This document shows positions 43,292 through 52,121 of a stretch of 64,000 nt of DNA, in pieces (positions within the stretch are counted from its first letter, which is position 1; every line of letters starts with the position of its first letter). Position numbers and translations under genes: made by a program. The notes below the pieces were generated by a model. That model was given only the letters and a program-made list of their open reading frames with translations. It did no database searches and was not told the origin of the DNA. The stretch comes from Sporocytophaga sp. (GTDB lineage Bacteria > Bacteroidota > Bacteroidia > Cytophagales > Cytophagaceae), in NCBI RefSeq assembly GCF_017745095.1, contig NZ_JAGHZZ010000001.1, positions 496,001-560,000 on the forward strand. Direction: 5' to 3'.

Positions 43292-46200
43292 TTATTTAGT
43301 TTTTACAAGCTTAATGGTTTCTTTACTTCCATCAGTGTAATTTACAAATAGAGTATAAACTCCAAAAGATAATTCCTGTCCAAAGTCTTGAATGTCTATT
43401 TCGCTTAAATGGCTTTGTGAATAAACTTCTTGTCCAAGGTTATTAAACATAGACATAGACGATATTACTTTATCCGATTTTATTGAAAAACTAAAGTCAG
43501 ATGGATTAGGCAAAATTACAGTTGATGAAGAAGTCTCTAGTGTTCCTTCCCTTGGAGATGAACAAACATTGATGGTTTTGCATAATTGCTGATAATAAGG
43601 TGCTCCGCTATAATTTACACCAGCACATAATTGTCCACCAGTAAAAGAAGAAGTCAATATAACTGTGGCCTTATATGGCTGACCAGATACAGGGGTAATG
43701 CTTTGCACAGAAGTATTGGCCCACCAGTTATATGTCATAGCTCCTGTACGTAATGAAGGATTTACTTCAAGTACAAATGTTTGTCCGGATGTAGAACAAT
43801 CCGGCCCGATTAAATCACCTGTAGGTGCTGCATTAACTATTATAGATATTGCTGAAGATGTAGTACTTGCATTTGCATTATCAAATGCTTTTGCCGTGAT
43901 AGAATAAGTTCCTGCAGCAACGTTAGTCCATGAATAGCTATATGGAGAAGTGAGAGCTTCACCTAATTTAGTTGTGCCCTGGTAAAATTCCACTTTCGAA
44001 ATACTGCCATCTGAATCACTAGCGCTTGCAGTTATTGCAATGCTTGCAGGCGCTGTAAATGATGCATTGTTAATTGGAGAAGTTACGCTTACAACAGGAG
44101 CAGAATTAGATGTTGGATCAACAATGACGATCACTGTATCAGACACTTTAGTTAAACCACCGCCATCAAAGGCTTTTGCGGTAAGTTTATATGTGCCTGC
44201 AGGAACATTAGTCCATGTCCAGTCAAATGTTGGGTAGTTGGAATCTTCTCCCAATTTGACTCCATTTTGATAAAATTCCACCTTTGAAATTGGACCCTCG
44301 GAGTCACTTGTACTCGCGCTGATACTGATTGATGCAGGAGCTGTGTAATGAGTTCCTGTTAAAGGCGTTATTATACTGACTGTAGGAGGCGTATTGGAAG
44401 TATTCACAGTAATTGTTACAGGTATAGAAATAGAAGTTAATCCTGTGTTGTCATAAGCTTTTGCTCTGATAGTATAAGTTCCATCAATGATACTAGTCCA
44501 GTTAAATGAGAATGGAGCGTTTAAATCTTCTCCAAGCTTATTTGACCCTTCATAAAACTCCACTTTGGAAATAGAGCCATCGCTGTCGCTTGCTGCAGCA
44601 TTAATGGTTAAGCTTGATGTACTATAAGTCGAATTATTTAATGGCGAAGTTATATTCGTTAGAGGTTTTGATCCAGTAACTCTAAATAAATCTCCATCCT
44701 CAATTACTTTTCGGGATAGACCGGGTCCTGCAATCTGAACCACAGCAAATTCATTTGATGCATTATAGTCAAGATAATCAAATGTAAAAGCATGTTTACC
44801 GGCTTTTAATGCGATTGAGTTGTATAATATGTCTCCATCCTGCGGATAAGAATGCTGAATTATAAGATCGTTTCCAATTGTTAATTTACCAGTTGTACTG
44901 GCAATTACATAAAAAGAATAGAGGCCATCAGCCGGGATATTGACGTATCCCGTAAACCGTATTCCATAATTGTCTGCTCTGTTTCTTATGGAGAAAAAAT
45001 CGAAATTATTAATGGTTCCGGTCTTTATAGGGGTAAGGGTACCAAAATCAGGCATGGATGGCCATGTTCCTTCATAATATTGATAGTTTATGCCGGAGAC
45101 TGCTCCTGCTGGATTTTCAGCAATTCTGTAAGGAGCACTTTTTAGAGCAATGGCCCTTCTGCCGATAGCTCCTGAGGTACTTTTTGCCCGAACACTAAAC
45201 CAGAAATTGGAGGAAGATATGTTTTGAAATAAATAGTTCGTGTTAGTTGTATTCCCGATCAGTTGCATCTCTTTGTCTGCAGGACTTAACTGGAACACAT
45301 CATAAGAAGATGCGCCTGTTACAGCTTGCCATGATAGTTGCCTTTGTGTGCTGGTGGGTGCATTAACTACAACATTTTGAGGAACTCCTATTACGTAAGA
45401 AGCTCCAGCACTCACTCCTGTTATTGAACCATTACTTACTCTTATTTTTAGTCCTGCGGTTGTTAAATTGGGCACAGTCCAATCATAATATTTTTGACCT
45501 GAAGGAATGCCAGTAGCAATGCTGGTCCATGTTGATCCATTGTCGGATGAATAGGAAAGTGAAATTGGCCCGGGGGCAGACTCTTCGTCCCATCTCAAAG
45601 TTACCAATTCTCCAGGCACCATTGATTCGCCATAGTATGGATAGGTAACAGTAATAGAAGGTTGAAGGATTTCATACGTAACAACGTAGTCTTGAGATCC
45701 GCTGGTGAGGAATTTGCCACTTACAGTAAAATTATAAACTCCATTAGGATTATCAATAGTAACTTGCTCTATGTTATTCAGGTTATCAACACCTCTTATG
45801 GCAAGGTTATTTTCCTGTCCTATGGCAGGGTTTAATATCCATGGCAGATATACAGTAGAGGAGTTTTTAACTCTCAGATTAAGATTGTTAACAAGCGAAA
45901 CTGTCGCAGTTACTGAGGCTGCCGGATCTTTCCAATATAATAGTACTTTTAGTTTAGCAGAACCTGAAGGAACTGTGATTGCGTGAGTCACGCTGTCCCC
46001 GGCATTTACGCTGCTTTGAAAGTAGTTAGTATCTTCCAGGTCTTCGACTGCCTTTTTCAAATTGATCAGTCCAAATCCAAATGTAAAATCAGGACCGGAG
46101 TTGCCTAAATCATCAGCAGAATTACATAAGAGTGCTTTAATTAAAGCCGAATTGGGAGTTGTGTTTGAGTTTAATTGTTTGTAACGCTCATATAACAATG

Positions 46201-47518
46201 CTGTAGCTCCTGTAACACATGGAGTAGACATACTTGTTCCTGATAATAATGAATATTGATTCTCAGGAAATGTTGAAATTACATTCTCTCCAATGGCAAC
46301 AACTTCTGGCTTAATTCTTCCGTCTGCAACTGGCCCTATACTTGAGGTTGAAGATATTTGGTTATCATAGCTGATATTACCTACGACCAGAGAATTCTTC
46401 GCAGCCTGAAAACCGCCTCGTGCTGTTCGGAATGAGGGTCCGAAGTTACCAGAAGAAAAGACATGCAATAGGTCTGGATAGTTAGTATTTGTTAGTTGAA
46501 GATCCACTGTTCTGCTATCGTCGTTGTATACTCCGCCAGCTCCATAAGAACCATATGAATTGCTAGTTATTTTTACATTATTGTTCGTGTAGTAATAAGG
46601 TGCCGAAACAACATCATCAGTCATATTTGTATATACAAGATTTGCTTTGGGGGCTATGCCAGTATATAAGGGATTAAGATTTCCTGTTCCTGCTAAAGTG
46701 CCGGAAGTATGATCACCATGTAATTCAGTAGAAGAAGATGCATAGTTATTGATTCTGTTCTGCTGGTCCGGGTGTATGTTGCCTGTAAAAACATCTCCTA
46801 TTGCAATGCTCATGCCATCGCCTTTAAGGTTTCTTGAAGTGGAAATTCCAGATCTTAAAACATTGACTCTTGACGCATTCACGCCTGGAAAATTGTCAGT
46901 TGTGGGGGCAGGTGAGACAGGAGAAATGCTTGAAACACCTTCTATGGTTGCAATTGAGGGTATAAGATCTTTATCGATTCTTATTACGAATTGGTTTTGA
47001 TCCGGAGATTCTTTTAGAATTTGTCCACCTATTGAAGTTATATTGTTTTTAACGTTCGAAGATAGATCAGAAGTAAAATAAGTAATTTTCAGATCGACTT
47101 TTCCAGCTACTTTTTCAGCATGTTTAGGAATACTTCCATCTTTCAGGGAGTTGTCAATTTTTTGCTCAGTCTTTATAGGCTCAACGCTTCTGACATTAAG
47201 GCTTTTGAGTGTAGTCTCGCTTATTCCTTCTGGTATCGATGCCCAGTATGCATTATTTGGAATGTAATTAAAGAGTTGAATGCCTGCTTCCTTTATTTTT
47301 TCATGATCCGCTTTAGAGGGAAGGTCATAAAATTGAATTAAAACATAACTTTTAGCAGATGCAGCTTTTCTTGTTTTCTTTGATAGAGATAATTTCTCTT
47401 CAGGGACATAACTGCCTGATTTAAGCTTTACTTTAAATTTTTCAGGATCGTCCGGTGCTTGAGCCACAGATAGATAGGACATTCCTGTTAGCATAAATGC
47501 CAGTAGAATTTTTTTCAT
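43292..47518 (-). CDS. Large T9SS-secreted subtilisin-like protease with PA14 and Ig-like domains
   Basis: A 1408-residue exported serine protease. Signal peptide 1-19, then a propeptide-like region to about 220. The S8 domain (about 225-490) has Asp242 (AIGDVF), His267 (LHGDHTSG), Asn358 (SSGNFG) and Ser429 (SGTSMSTP). A beta domain follows, then an FnIII-like domain near 700 and a PA14 domain near 810-935 (YYEGTWPSMPDF). Three Ig-like repeats (about 945-1220) start with ITSPLNNS-type motifs and carry SKVEFY. A further beta module and a T9SS sorting domain (about 1330-1408, LPNPSDFSFSI) end it. It should be a surface or extracellular protease that binds glycans or peptides. It is convergent with the SRPBCC gene and divergent from 47910. 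Confidence 0.9.
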   Translation of the reverse strand: MKKILLAFMLTGMSYLSVAQAPDDPEKFKVKLKSGSYVPEEKLSLSKKTRKAASAKSYVLIQFYDLPSKADHEKIKEAGIQLFNYIPNNAYWASIPEGISETTLKSLNVRSVEPIKTEQKIDNSLKDGSIPKHAEKVAGKVDLKITYFTSDLSSNVKNNITSIGGQILKESPDQNQFVIRIDKDLIPSIATIEGVSSISPVSPAPTTDNFPGVNASRVNVLRSGISTSRNLKGDGMSIAIGDVFTGNIHPDQQNRINNYASSSTELHGDHTSGTLAGTGNLNPLYTGIAPKANLVYTNMTDDVVSAPYYYTNNNVKITSNSYGSYGAGGVYNDDSRTVDLQLTNTNYPDLLHVFSSGNFGPSFRTARGGFQAAKNSLVVGNISYDNQISSTSSIGPVADGRIKPEVVAIGENVISTFPENQYSLLSGTSMSTPCVTGATALLYERYKQLNSNTTPNSALIKALLCNSADDLGNSGPDFTFGFGLINLKKAVEDLEDTNYFQSSVNAGDSVTHAITVPSGSAKLKVLLYWKDPAASVTATVSLVNNLNLRVKNSSTVYLPWILNPAIGQENNLAIRGVDNLNNIEQVTIDNPNGVYNFTVSGKFLTSGSQDYVVTYEILQPSITVTYPYYGESMVPGELVTLRWDEESAPGPISLSYSSDNGSTWTSIATGIPSGQKYYDWTVPNLTTAGLKIRVSNGSITGVSAGASYVIGVPQNVVVNAPTSTQRQLSWQAVTGASSYDVFQLSPADKEMQLIGNTTNTNYLFQNISSSNFWFSVRAKSTSGAIGRRAIALKSAPYRIAENPAGAVSGINYQYYEGTWPSMPDFGTLTPIKTGTINNFDFFSIRNRADNYGIRFTGYVNIPADGLYSFYVIASTTGKLTIGNDLIIQHSYPQDGDILYNSIALKAGKHAFTFDYLDYNASNEFAVVQIAGPGLSRKVIEDGDLFRVTGSKPLTNITSPLNNSTYSTSSLTINAAASDSDGSISKVEFYEGSNKLGEDLNAPFSFNWTSIIDGTYTIRAKAYDNTGLTSISIPVTITVNTSNTPPTVSIITPLTGTHYTAPASISISASTSDSEGPISKVEFYQNGVKLGEDSNYPTFDWTWTNVPAGTYKLTAKAFDGGGLTKVSDTVIVIVDPTSNSAPVVSVTSPINNASFTAPASIAITASASDSDGSISKVEFYQGTTKLGEALTSPYSYSWTNVAAGTYSITAKAFDNANASTTSSAISIIVNAAPTGDLIGPDCSTSGQTFVLEVNPSLRTGAMTYNWWANTSVQSITPVSGQPYKATVILTSSFTGGQLCAGVNYSGAPYYQQLCKTINVCSSPREGTLETSSSTVILPNPSDFSFSIKSDKVISSMSMFNNLGQEVYSQSHLSEIDIQDFGQELSFGVYTLFVNYTDGSKETIKLVKTK

Positions 47519-47909
47519 AATAAATTAAGGTTTGGGACTGTTTATGATTGGCGGTGATGTTAAGGTAGGAGATGAAATTTTGGATCTTTGTAACAAAAGA
47601 TACATAAGGTGGGTCGAATGGTATGTTTTTATCGATAGATGGAATAGTTGAAATGAAAACTAATTGATTATCATGCAAGTACTGGCTGACAAATTTTTTG
47701 ATATAAATTTGATTTTGAAAAAATTAATTAGAAGGTGAGATCTTATTTATTTTTTGAATGAAATCTTCATTTTAAGTGAAATTTTTGTGTGAATTTGCAG
47801 TAAAATTTATCGCTGAATAACGTAGATGTGTAGTCAGATTTATCTTGATCTGTTTAGAAATTTAAAAAACCAATATAGGGTATTATTTATCAATTAATAT
47901 TTTTATCAG
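47519..47909. other. Divergent promoter region, 391 bases
   Basis: AT-rich spacer between the minus-strand protease and the plus-strand gene at 47910. For the plus strand, TAAATTTG at 47704-47711 is a perfect -7 match with CTG 19 bases before it at 47682-47684, which would give a leader of about 190 bases. No open frame in this stretch looks real, and I see no RNA structure. Confidence 0.4.
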
Positions 47910-49319
47910 ATGGTACAAGTCGCAAATTCTCTTCTTTGGAAAAATATTGAAGCGTATAATTTTGATGAGCAGAGTGAAGTTTACGGATTCTCAACCCGAC
48001 TTTCAAAGGAAAATAAGTGGACGATAAATTTTACGAAATCAGCTATCCAGGAGTACAAAAAGTTTATGTATTTGGCTGCAACATCTGATAAAATGGTATC
48101 TCCATCAGAAGTAGTAGATATTGTATGGCATCAACACCTTGTGTTCACTAAATCCTATAATGAGTTTTGTAATCTGTTAGGTAAAAAGATCGAACATATT
48201 CCTTCAACACATAATAGTAAAGATTATAGGAAGTTTGCTGCGGCTAAAGAAAGAACTAAAATTACATATGAAGAAAATTTTGGAGTACAGCCTGAAGAAA
48301 TATGGAATTACTCTGATATATATGGACCACTTTCATTGCCTAAGGCTTCAATCAATTTAAGGACTTTTTTATTGATAGGTATTTTTGCCTTTGTTTGTCT
48401 TGTAACGCCTTGTTACTATTTATTTAGGCCGCTTGTTATAGAAATTGGTAATCCTTATTATATGTGGATGTTGCTATTGGGCTGTGGTGTTACATTTGCT
48501 TTACTGGATTTTTATAATAAAAGAAAACAAGCTGCATTTGTGGATGGGCTGCCTGGATATTCTTTCATTAAGAAATTAACACCTGCTGAATTAATATACT
48601 CACAAGATATTGAGCTTTCTTATCTTATAGATGGAACTGTAAGCAAAATGATTGAAGATGGCAAAATCAATGTGAGTAAAAATTTCAGATTAAAGAATAA
48701 AGCGAAATCCTTACCGGAAAGCATTTATGAGTATGTTGTAAAGGAAACACTTAAGAATCATAGCAGAATAAAATATAATGAATTATTAAGGCTACTTAAA
48801 GGTAAAAATGTTTTTTCTTCCATTGCTGATGCGATGGATGCATTTCAAAAATATTATATCAAATCAAAATACTTTGGACGATTATACTACATGAACTTTG
48901 TCATTATATCATTGGTATATATGGCTGCTGTTGTAAGGCTCTTTACAGGAGTATCAAGAAATAAACCGGTTTTCTGGCTAGTTGTATTTTTGATAGCTTT
49001 TCTTATAATAACTATATTATTCCTTAAACGTCTTACTAAGCAAATACTTAAAGAAAGTATTCCGGCATATTACAAGTCTGATAGTGTTCCTAAACATATA
49101 AATATTGAAGATTGGGATTGGAAGTATTTTATGATTGGATCAGCATTCCTTTTTCCGGCCTTTATTTCTGCAAGAAATGCGGGTAATGTAGACAACAGTT
49201 CTGGGGGAGATAGTTCATCTTCCGGGTGTAGTAGCGGATGCAGTTCTGATACTGGAAGTTCATGTGGAAGCTCATGTGGCAGTTCCTGCAGCAGCTGCGG
49301 AGGATGTGGTGGGGACTAG
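47910..49319 (+). CDS. Membrane protein with GRDP-like N-terminus and Cys/Ser/Gly tail (TIGR04222-like)
   Basis: A 469-residue protein. Residues about 10-110 have VVDIVWHQHLVFTKSYNEFC, which looks like the WHxH motif of glycine-rich-domain (DUF1399) proteins. Two hydrophobic segments follow (about 152-175 and 183-200), then a soluble part and two more spans near 330-375. After a last hydrophobic segment near 415-430 comes a tail of about 40 residues of Ser and Gly with seven Cys (SSGC, GSSC, CGGCGGD). Membrane proteins with such tails are known as the TIGR04222 group, but I can only recall the pattern. The function is unknown; metal binding or post-translational change of the tail is possible. 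Confidence 0.65.
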   Translation: MVQVANSLLWKNIEAYNFDEQSEVYGFSTRLSKENKWTINFTKSAIQEYKKFMYLAATSDKMVSPSEVVDIVWHQHLVFTKSYNEFCNLLGKKIEHIPSTHNSKDYRKFAAAKERTKITYEENFGVQPEEIWNYSDIYGPLSLPKASINLRTFLLIGIFAFVCLVTPCYYLFRPLVIEIGNPYYMWMLLLGCGVTFALLDFYNKRKQAAFVDGLPGYSFIKKLTPAELIYSQDIELSYLIDGTVSKMIEDGKINVSKNFRLKNKAKSLPESIYEYVVKETLKNHSRIKYNELLRLLKGKNVFSSIADAMDAFQKYYIKSKYFGRLYYMNFVIISLVYMAAVVRLFTGVSRNKPVFWLVVFLIAFLIITILFLKRLTKQILKESIPAYYKSDSVPKHINIEDWDWKYFMIGSAFLFPAFISARNAGNVDNSSGGDSSSSGCSSGCSSDTGSSCGSSCGSSCSSCGGCGGD

Positions 49320-49366
49320 GTTCTCGTCTTGTTAATTTTTTTTTAATATTAAAGTTTTAAGATCAA

Positions 49367-51593
49367 ATGAAAAAAAAATTACTTACATTTTTCCTATTAT
49401 CTTTCCTACAGGTTGCAGGAGTATGCCAGAACCTGGGAGAGGTTAAATTTTAACGATTTTTCTTTTTTTGATAACAAAAGGTCTTCAATGGCCAGAAAAG
49501 GTAATTATGTGTTTTTTGCCCAATTTGAATGGAGTGTACAAATCTTCTGATAATGGGAAAAACTGGGTCTATTCAAGCACCGGCCTGAATTCAGTGATAT
49601 CAAAGTTTGTAAGCGATATTCATGCGGATGAATCCGGTGTATATATAGTTACACCTGTTGGTGTTTATAAGTCAAATGATAATGGTGGTAACTGGAGGGA
49701 GTCTAATAACGGTATGAATTTTACAGGCAATAAAGAATTTGAAAGAATTTTTAGATTAAATGGAAATTTGTTCGTGTATGAAAATGATAATGGTAATGAC
49801 AGGATATACGAATCTACAGATAATGGAGACAATTGGACTAAGGCTGTTGGATGACTAGCATTTGATAGATTTTTTCATATAGGTTCATTTATTTATGGGG
49901 TAAATGGGGATGATGTAGAAAGAAGCAGCAATGGCATTGAGTTTTTACCATTTCCTATGGATGGCGTTAATGGATTAACCATTGAGAAAATTTGTGGTAC
50001 GGATGAAGCTCTTTTTTTTAGAAATGGTAATAATATTTATCACTCAAAAGCAGGTGGTGTTTGGAATGCGACTACTTTGAACTGGGTTCGGAAGAGAAGC
50101 TTTCAAATTTATTTTATTTGAACAATAAGTTATATCTCATAACAACTAATTCAGAGGATGAATTAATTTCTCTGCAATCCTCTACTGATATGGGAGAGTC
50201 TTGGATGCCAATTATTATTTCAGGTTTAGATAATAATCGTATATCAGGACTTAATTTTTTAAATAATAACCTAATAGCAATTACAGATGCGGGATTGTTT
50301 TTTCTGGAAGATGGAGAAAATACCTGGGCTAATAGGACCAATGGATTGTTATTAGCAGATGGATATAGAATTTCAGCCTCAGGAAATGTTTTGTTTAATT
50401 ATGTAGATAATGGAATACTCCGGTCGACAGATGATGGTAAGACATGGCAGGTGTCCTTAGACAGTAATCCTAATGATGATGAATATACTCTTGAGGATTA
50501 TGTTAATTATGGAAGATATTTGTATGCTAAAACTGAAAAACTTTAAACAGAAGCGCAGACAAAGGAGTGACCTGGGATAAGCTTATTCTGCCAATGGCCC
50601 AGTTCTCCGGGTTTGATTTTGCTGGAGGAAGCGGGGATACGTTATTTATATCTTTCTCCGGACAGTATACCGGAGGAAAGTATTTTACATTAAATGCGGG
50701 AGATAGTTGGTCTCAATGGGGAAAGGACACCTGGGTAAATAAGATAATATGGAATAGAGATGCAATGTTTGGCGTTAAGACTGAAATTTACCAGGACGGT
50801 AACTTATTCCGGGAAAGACAGGTGTATTAAGATCTGATGATTTCGGGCAAACTTGGGAAGCTTCTTCTGTAGGCATTGATACAACTATATATATCAAGTT
50901 TTTGATTCAAGGGGAAAGTGCTGAGACATTATTTTTATTGGGTTATGGAGTAGGTGTAAACCATGTAATGTATAAATCCAACGATAATGGGGCTTCCTGG
51001 AATTTGGCAAATATCAATTATGATGCAGACTTATCTCTAATTTCAGACCTAAAGTGTCATAATAAATCTCTGTATATGGCGTATGTTGGTGGGGTACTTA
51101 AAAGCGATGATGGTGGGGAAAACTGGGAGTCAATTTCTGTGAACCTGCCTGCGGGCTCGTTGGGGCATTTGCATTTAGAGGGGAGGAAATTTATTTTGGG
51201 ACATATGGACATGGAATCTGGAAAACATCTTCTGCACCTTTAGCTATCTTTGGGATCAATAGCTCCAGTGATAATTTTTTCATTTACCCGAATCCTGGTT
51301 CTGCTTCTGCGAATGTCAAATCAATAAATGGTAATGGCTTTGTTAGGATACTGAATATGCAAGGAGAGGCAGTAAAGGAAATTAATGCTGAGCCGGGAAA
51401 TGTGGTTACCGGAATTCCAATTAATGATGGTCGTGCTGGAATCTATTTACTGAAGTATGAAAGCGAAGGCAAATCTTATTCTGAAAGAACTTGTTATTTT
51501 GAGATAGATGGTGCTTTAGAGTTAATACAAATTTTAAATGAAATAATTTGTATTAACTCTAATGAAGTTTTAAAAATTGATTATATTGATTGA
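49367..51593 (+). pseudogene. Decayed T9SS-secreted BNR/photosystem-like repeat protein
   Basis: Remains of a secreted protein of roughly 740 codons. It starts with a normal signal peptide (KLLTFFLLSFLQVAGVCQ at 49367), then breaks. Matching pieces continue in other frames: BNR-type beta-propeller repeats such as GVYKSSDNGKNW near 49545, ESTDNGDNW near 49830, STDDGKTW near 50430 and KSNDNGASW near 50985, and a T9SS sorting domain (FFIYPNPGSASANV) near 51280. Lesions are frameshifts near 49447, 49515, 50090, 50540, 50820 and 51235, and an in-frame TGA at 49852. The gene is clearly dead unless several sequencing errors are assumed. Confidence 0.88.
51518..51560. repeat. Perfect 16-bp inverted repeat at the end of the pseudogene
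   Basis: AGAGTTAATACAAATT at 51518-51533 is exactly complementary to 51545-51560, with an 11-base spacer. There is no T-run, so it is not a typical terminator. The pseudogene frame runs on through it past where a sorting domain normally ends, so it may be the remnant of an insertion or simply the old gene end. Confidence 0.6.
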
Positions 51594-51692
51594 GAATATT
51601 TTTGTTAAAGTTATAAACATTTTTCACGCTTATTTGTTAATAAATTACTTTAAGCAGTCTTTGGGGTTTAAAAGCATAAACTTCCAGTATGC

Positions 51693-52106
51693 ATGAATAA
51701 AATTGAAAATGTACTTTTGATAGACGATGATAATATCACGAACTTCATAAATCAGCGTCTTCTGAGAAAACTAAACGTAGCAAGTAACATAACTACAGCC
51801 ACCAACGGCTATGAAGGGTTGGAGCATGTCCATAAATTTTGCAGGAATTTTAAAAACTGTTCTCATTTGATTTTTCTTGATATTAAAATGCCTGTAATGG
51901 ATGGTATTGAGTTTCTGAAGGAGTTTAATACTCTGAATCTTCCTAACAAAGAAAATATCAATATCGTAATGCTTTCTACCTCCTCTAACGAAAATGATAT
52001 CAGGCAAATTGAAAAATTTAAAATTCGTGAATTCCTTACTAAACCTCTTACAGAGGAAAAGATATTAAAGGTATTGCAGGATTGGGAATCTTACTGCCAT
52101 GAGTAA
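51693..52106 (+). CDS. Single-domain response regulator
   Basis: A 137-residue CheY-like receiver with no output domain. Asp11-Asp12-Asp13 form the acidic pocket, Asp63 (LIFLDIKMP) is the phospho-acceptor, Ser in MLSTSS replaces the usual Thr, and Lys is present in FLTKPLTEEK. All needed residues are there. Length and sequence fit the standalone receivers common in Bacteroidota, often coupled to a hybrid kinase encoded elsewhere. The gene is convergent with the large phosphatase-barrel gene, 15 bases away. Confidence 0.93.
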   Translation: MNKIENVLLIDDDNITNFINQRLLRKLNVASNITTATNGYEGLEHVHKFCRNFKNCSHLIFLDIKMPVMDGIEFLKEFNTLNLPNKENINIVMLSTSSNENDIRQIEKFKIREFLTKPLTEEKILKVLQDWESYCHE

Positions 52107-52121
52107 TTTTGCATAAATTTA

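Noticed and set aside
49468-51593. Reading the fragments at 49468, 50061, 50567, 50902 and 51357 as five small genes
   Set aside because: Each piece carries part of one BNR/T9SS protein in a different frame with no ribosome-binding site of its own, so a single pseudogene explains them all.
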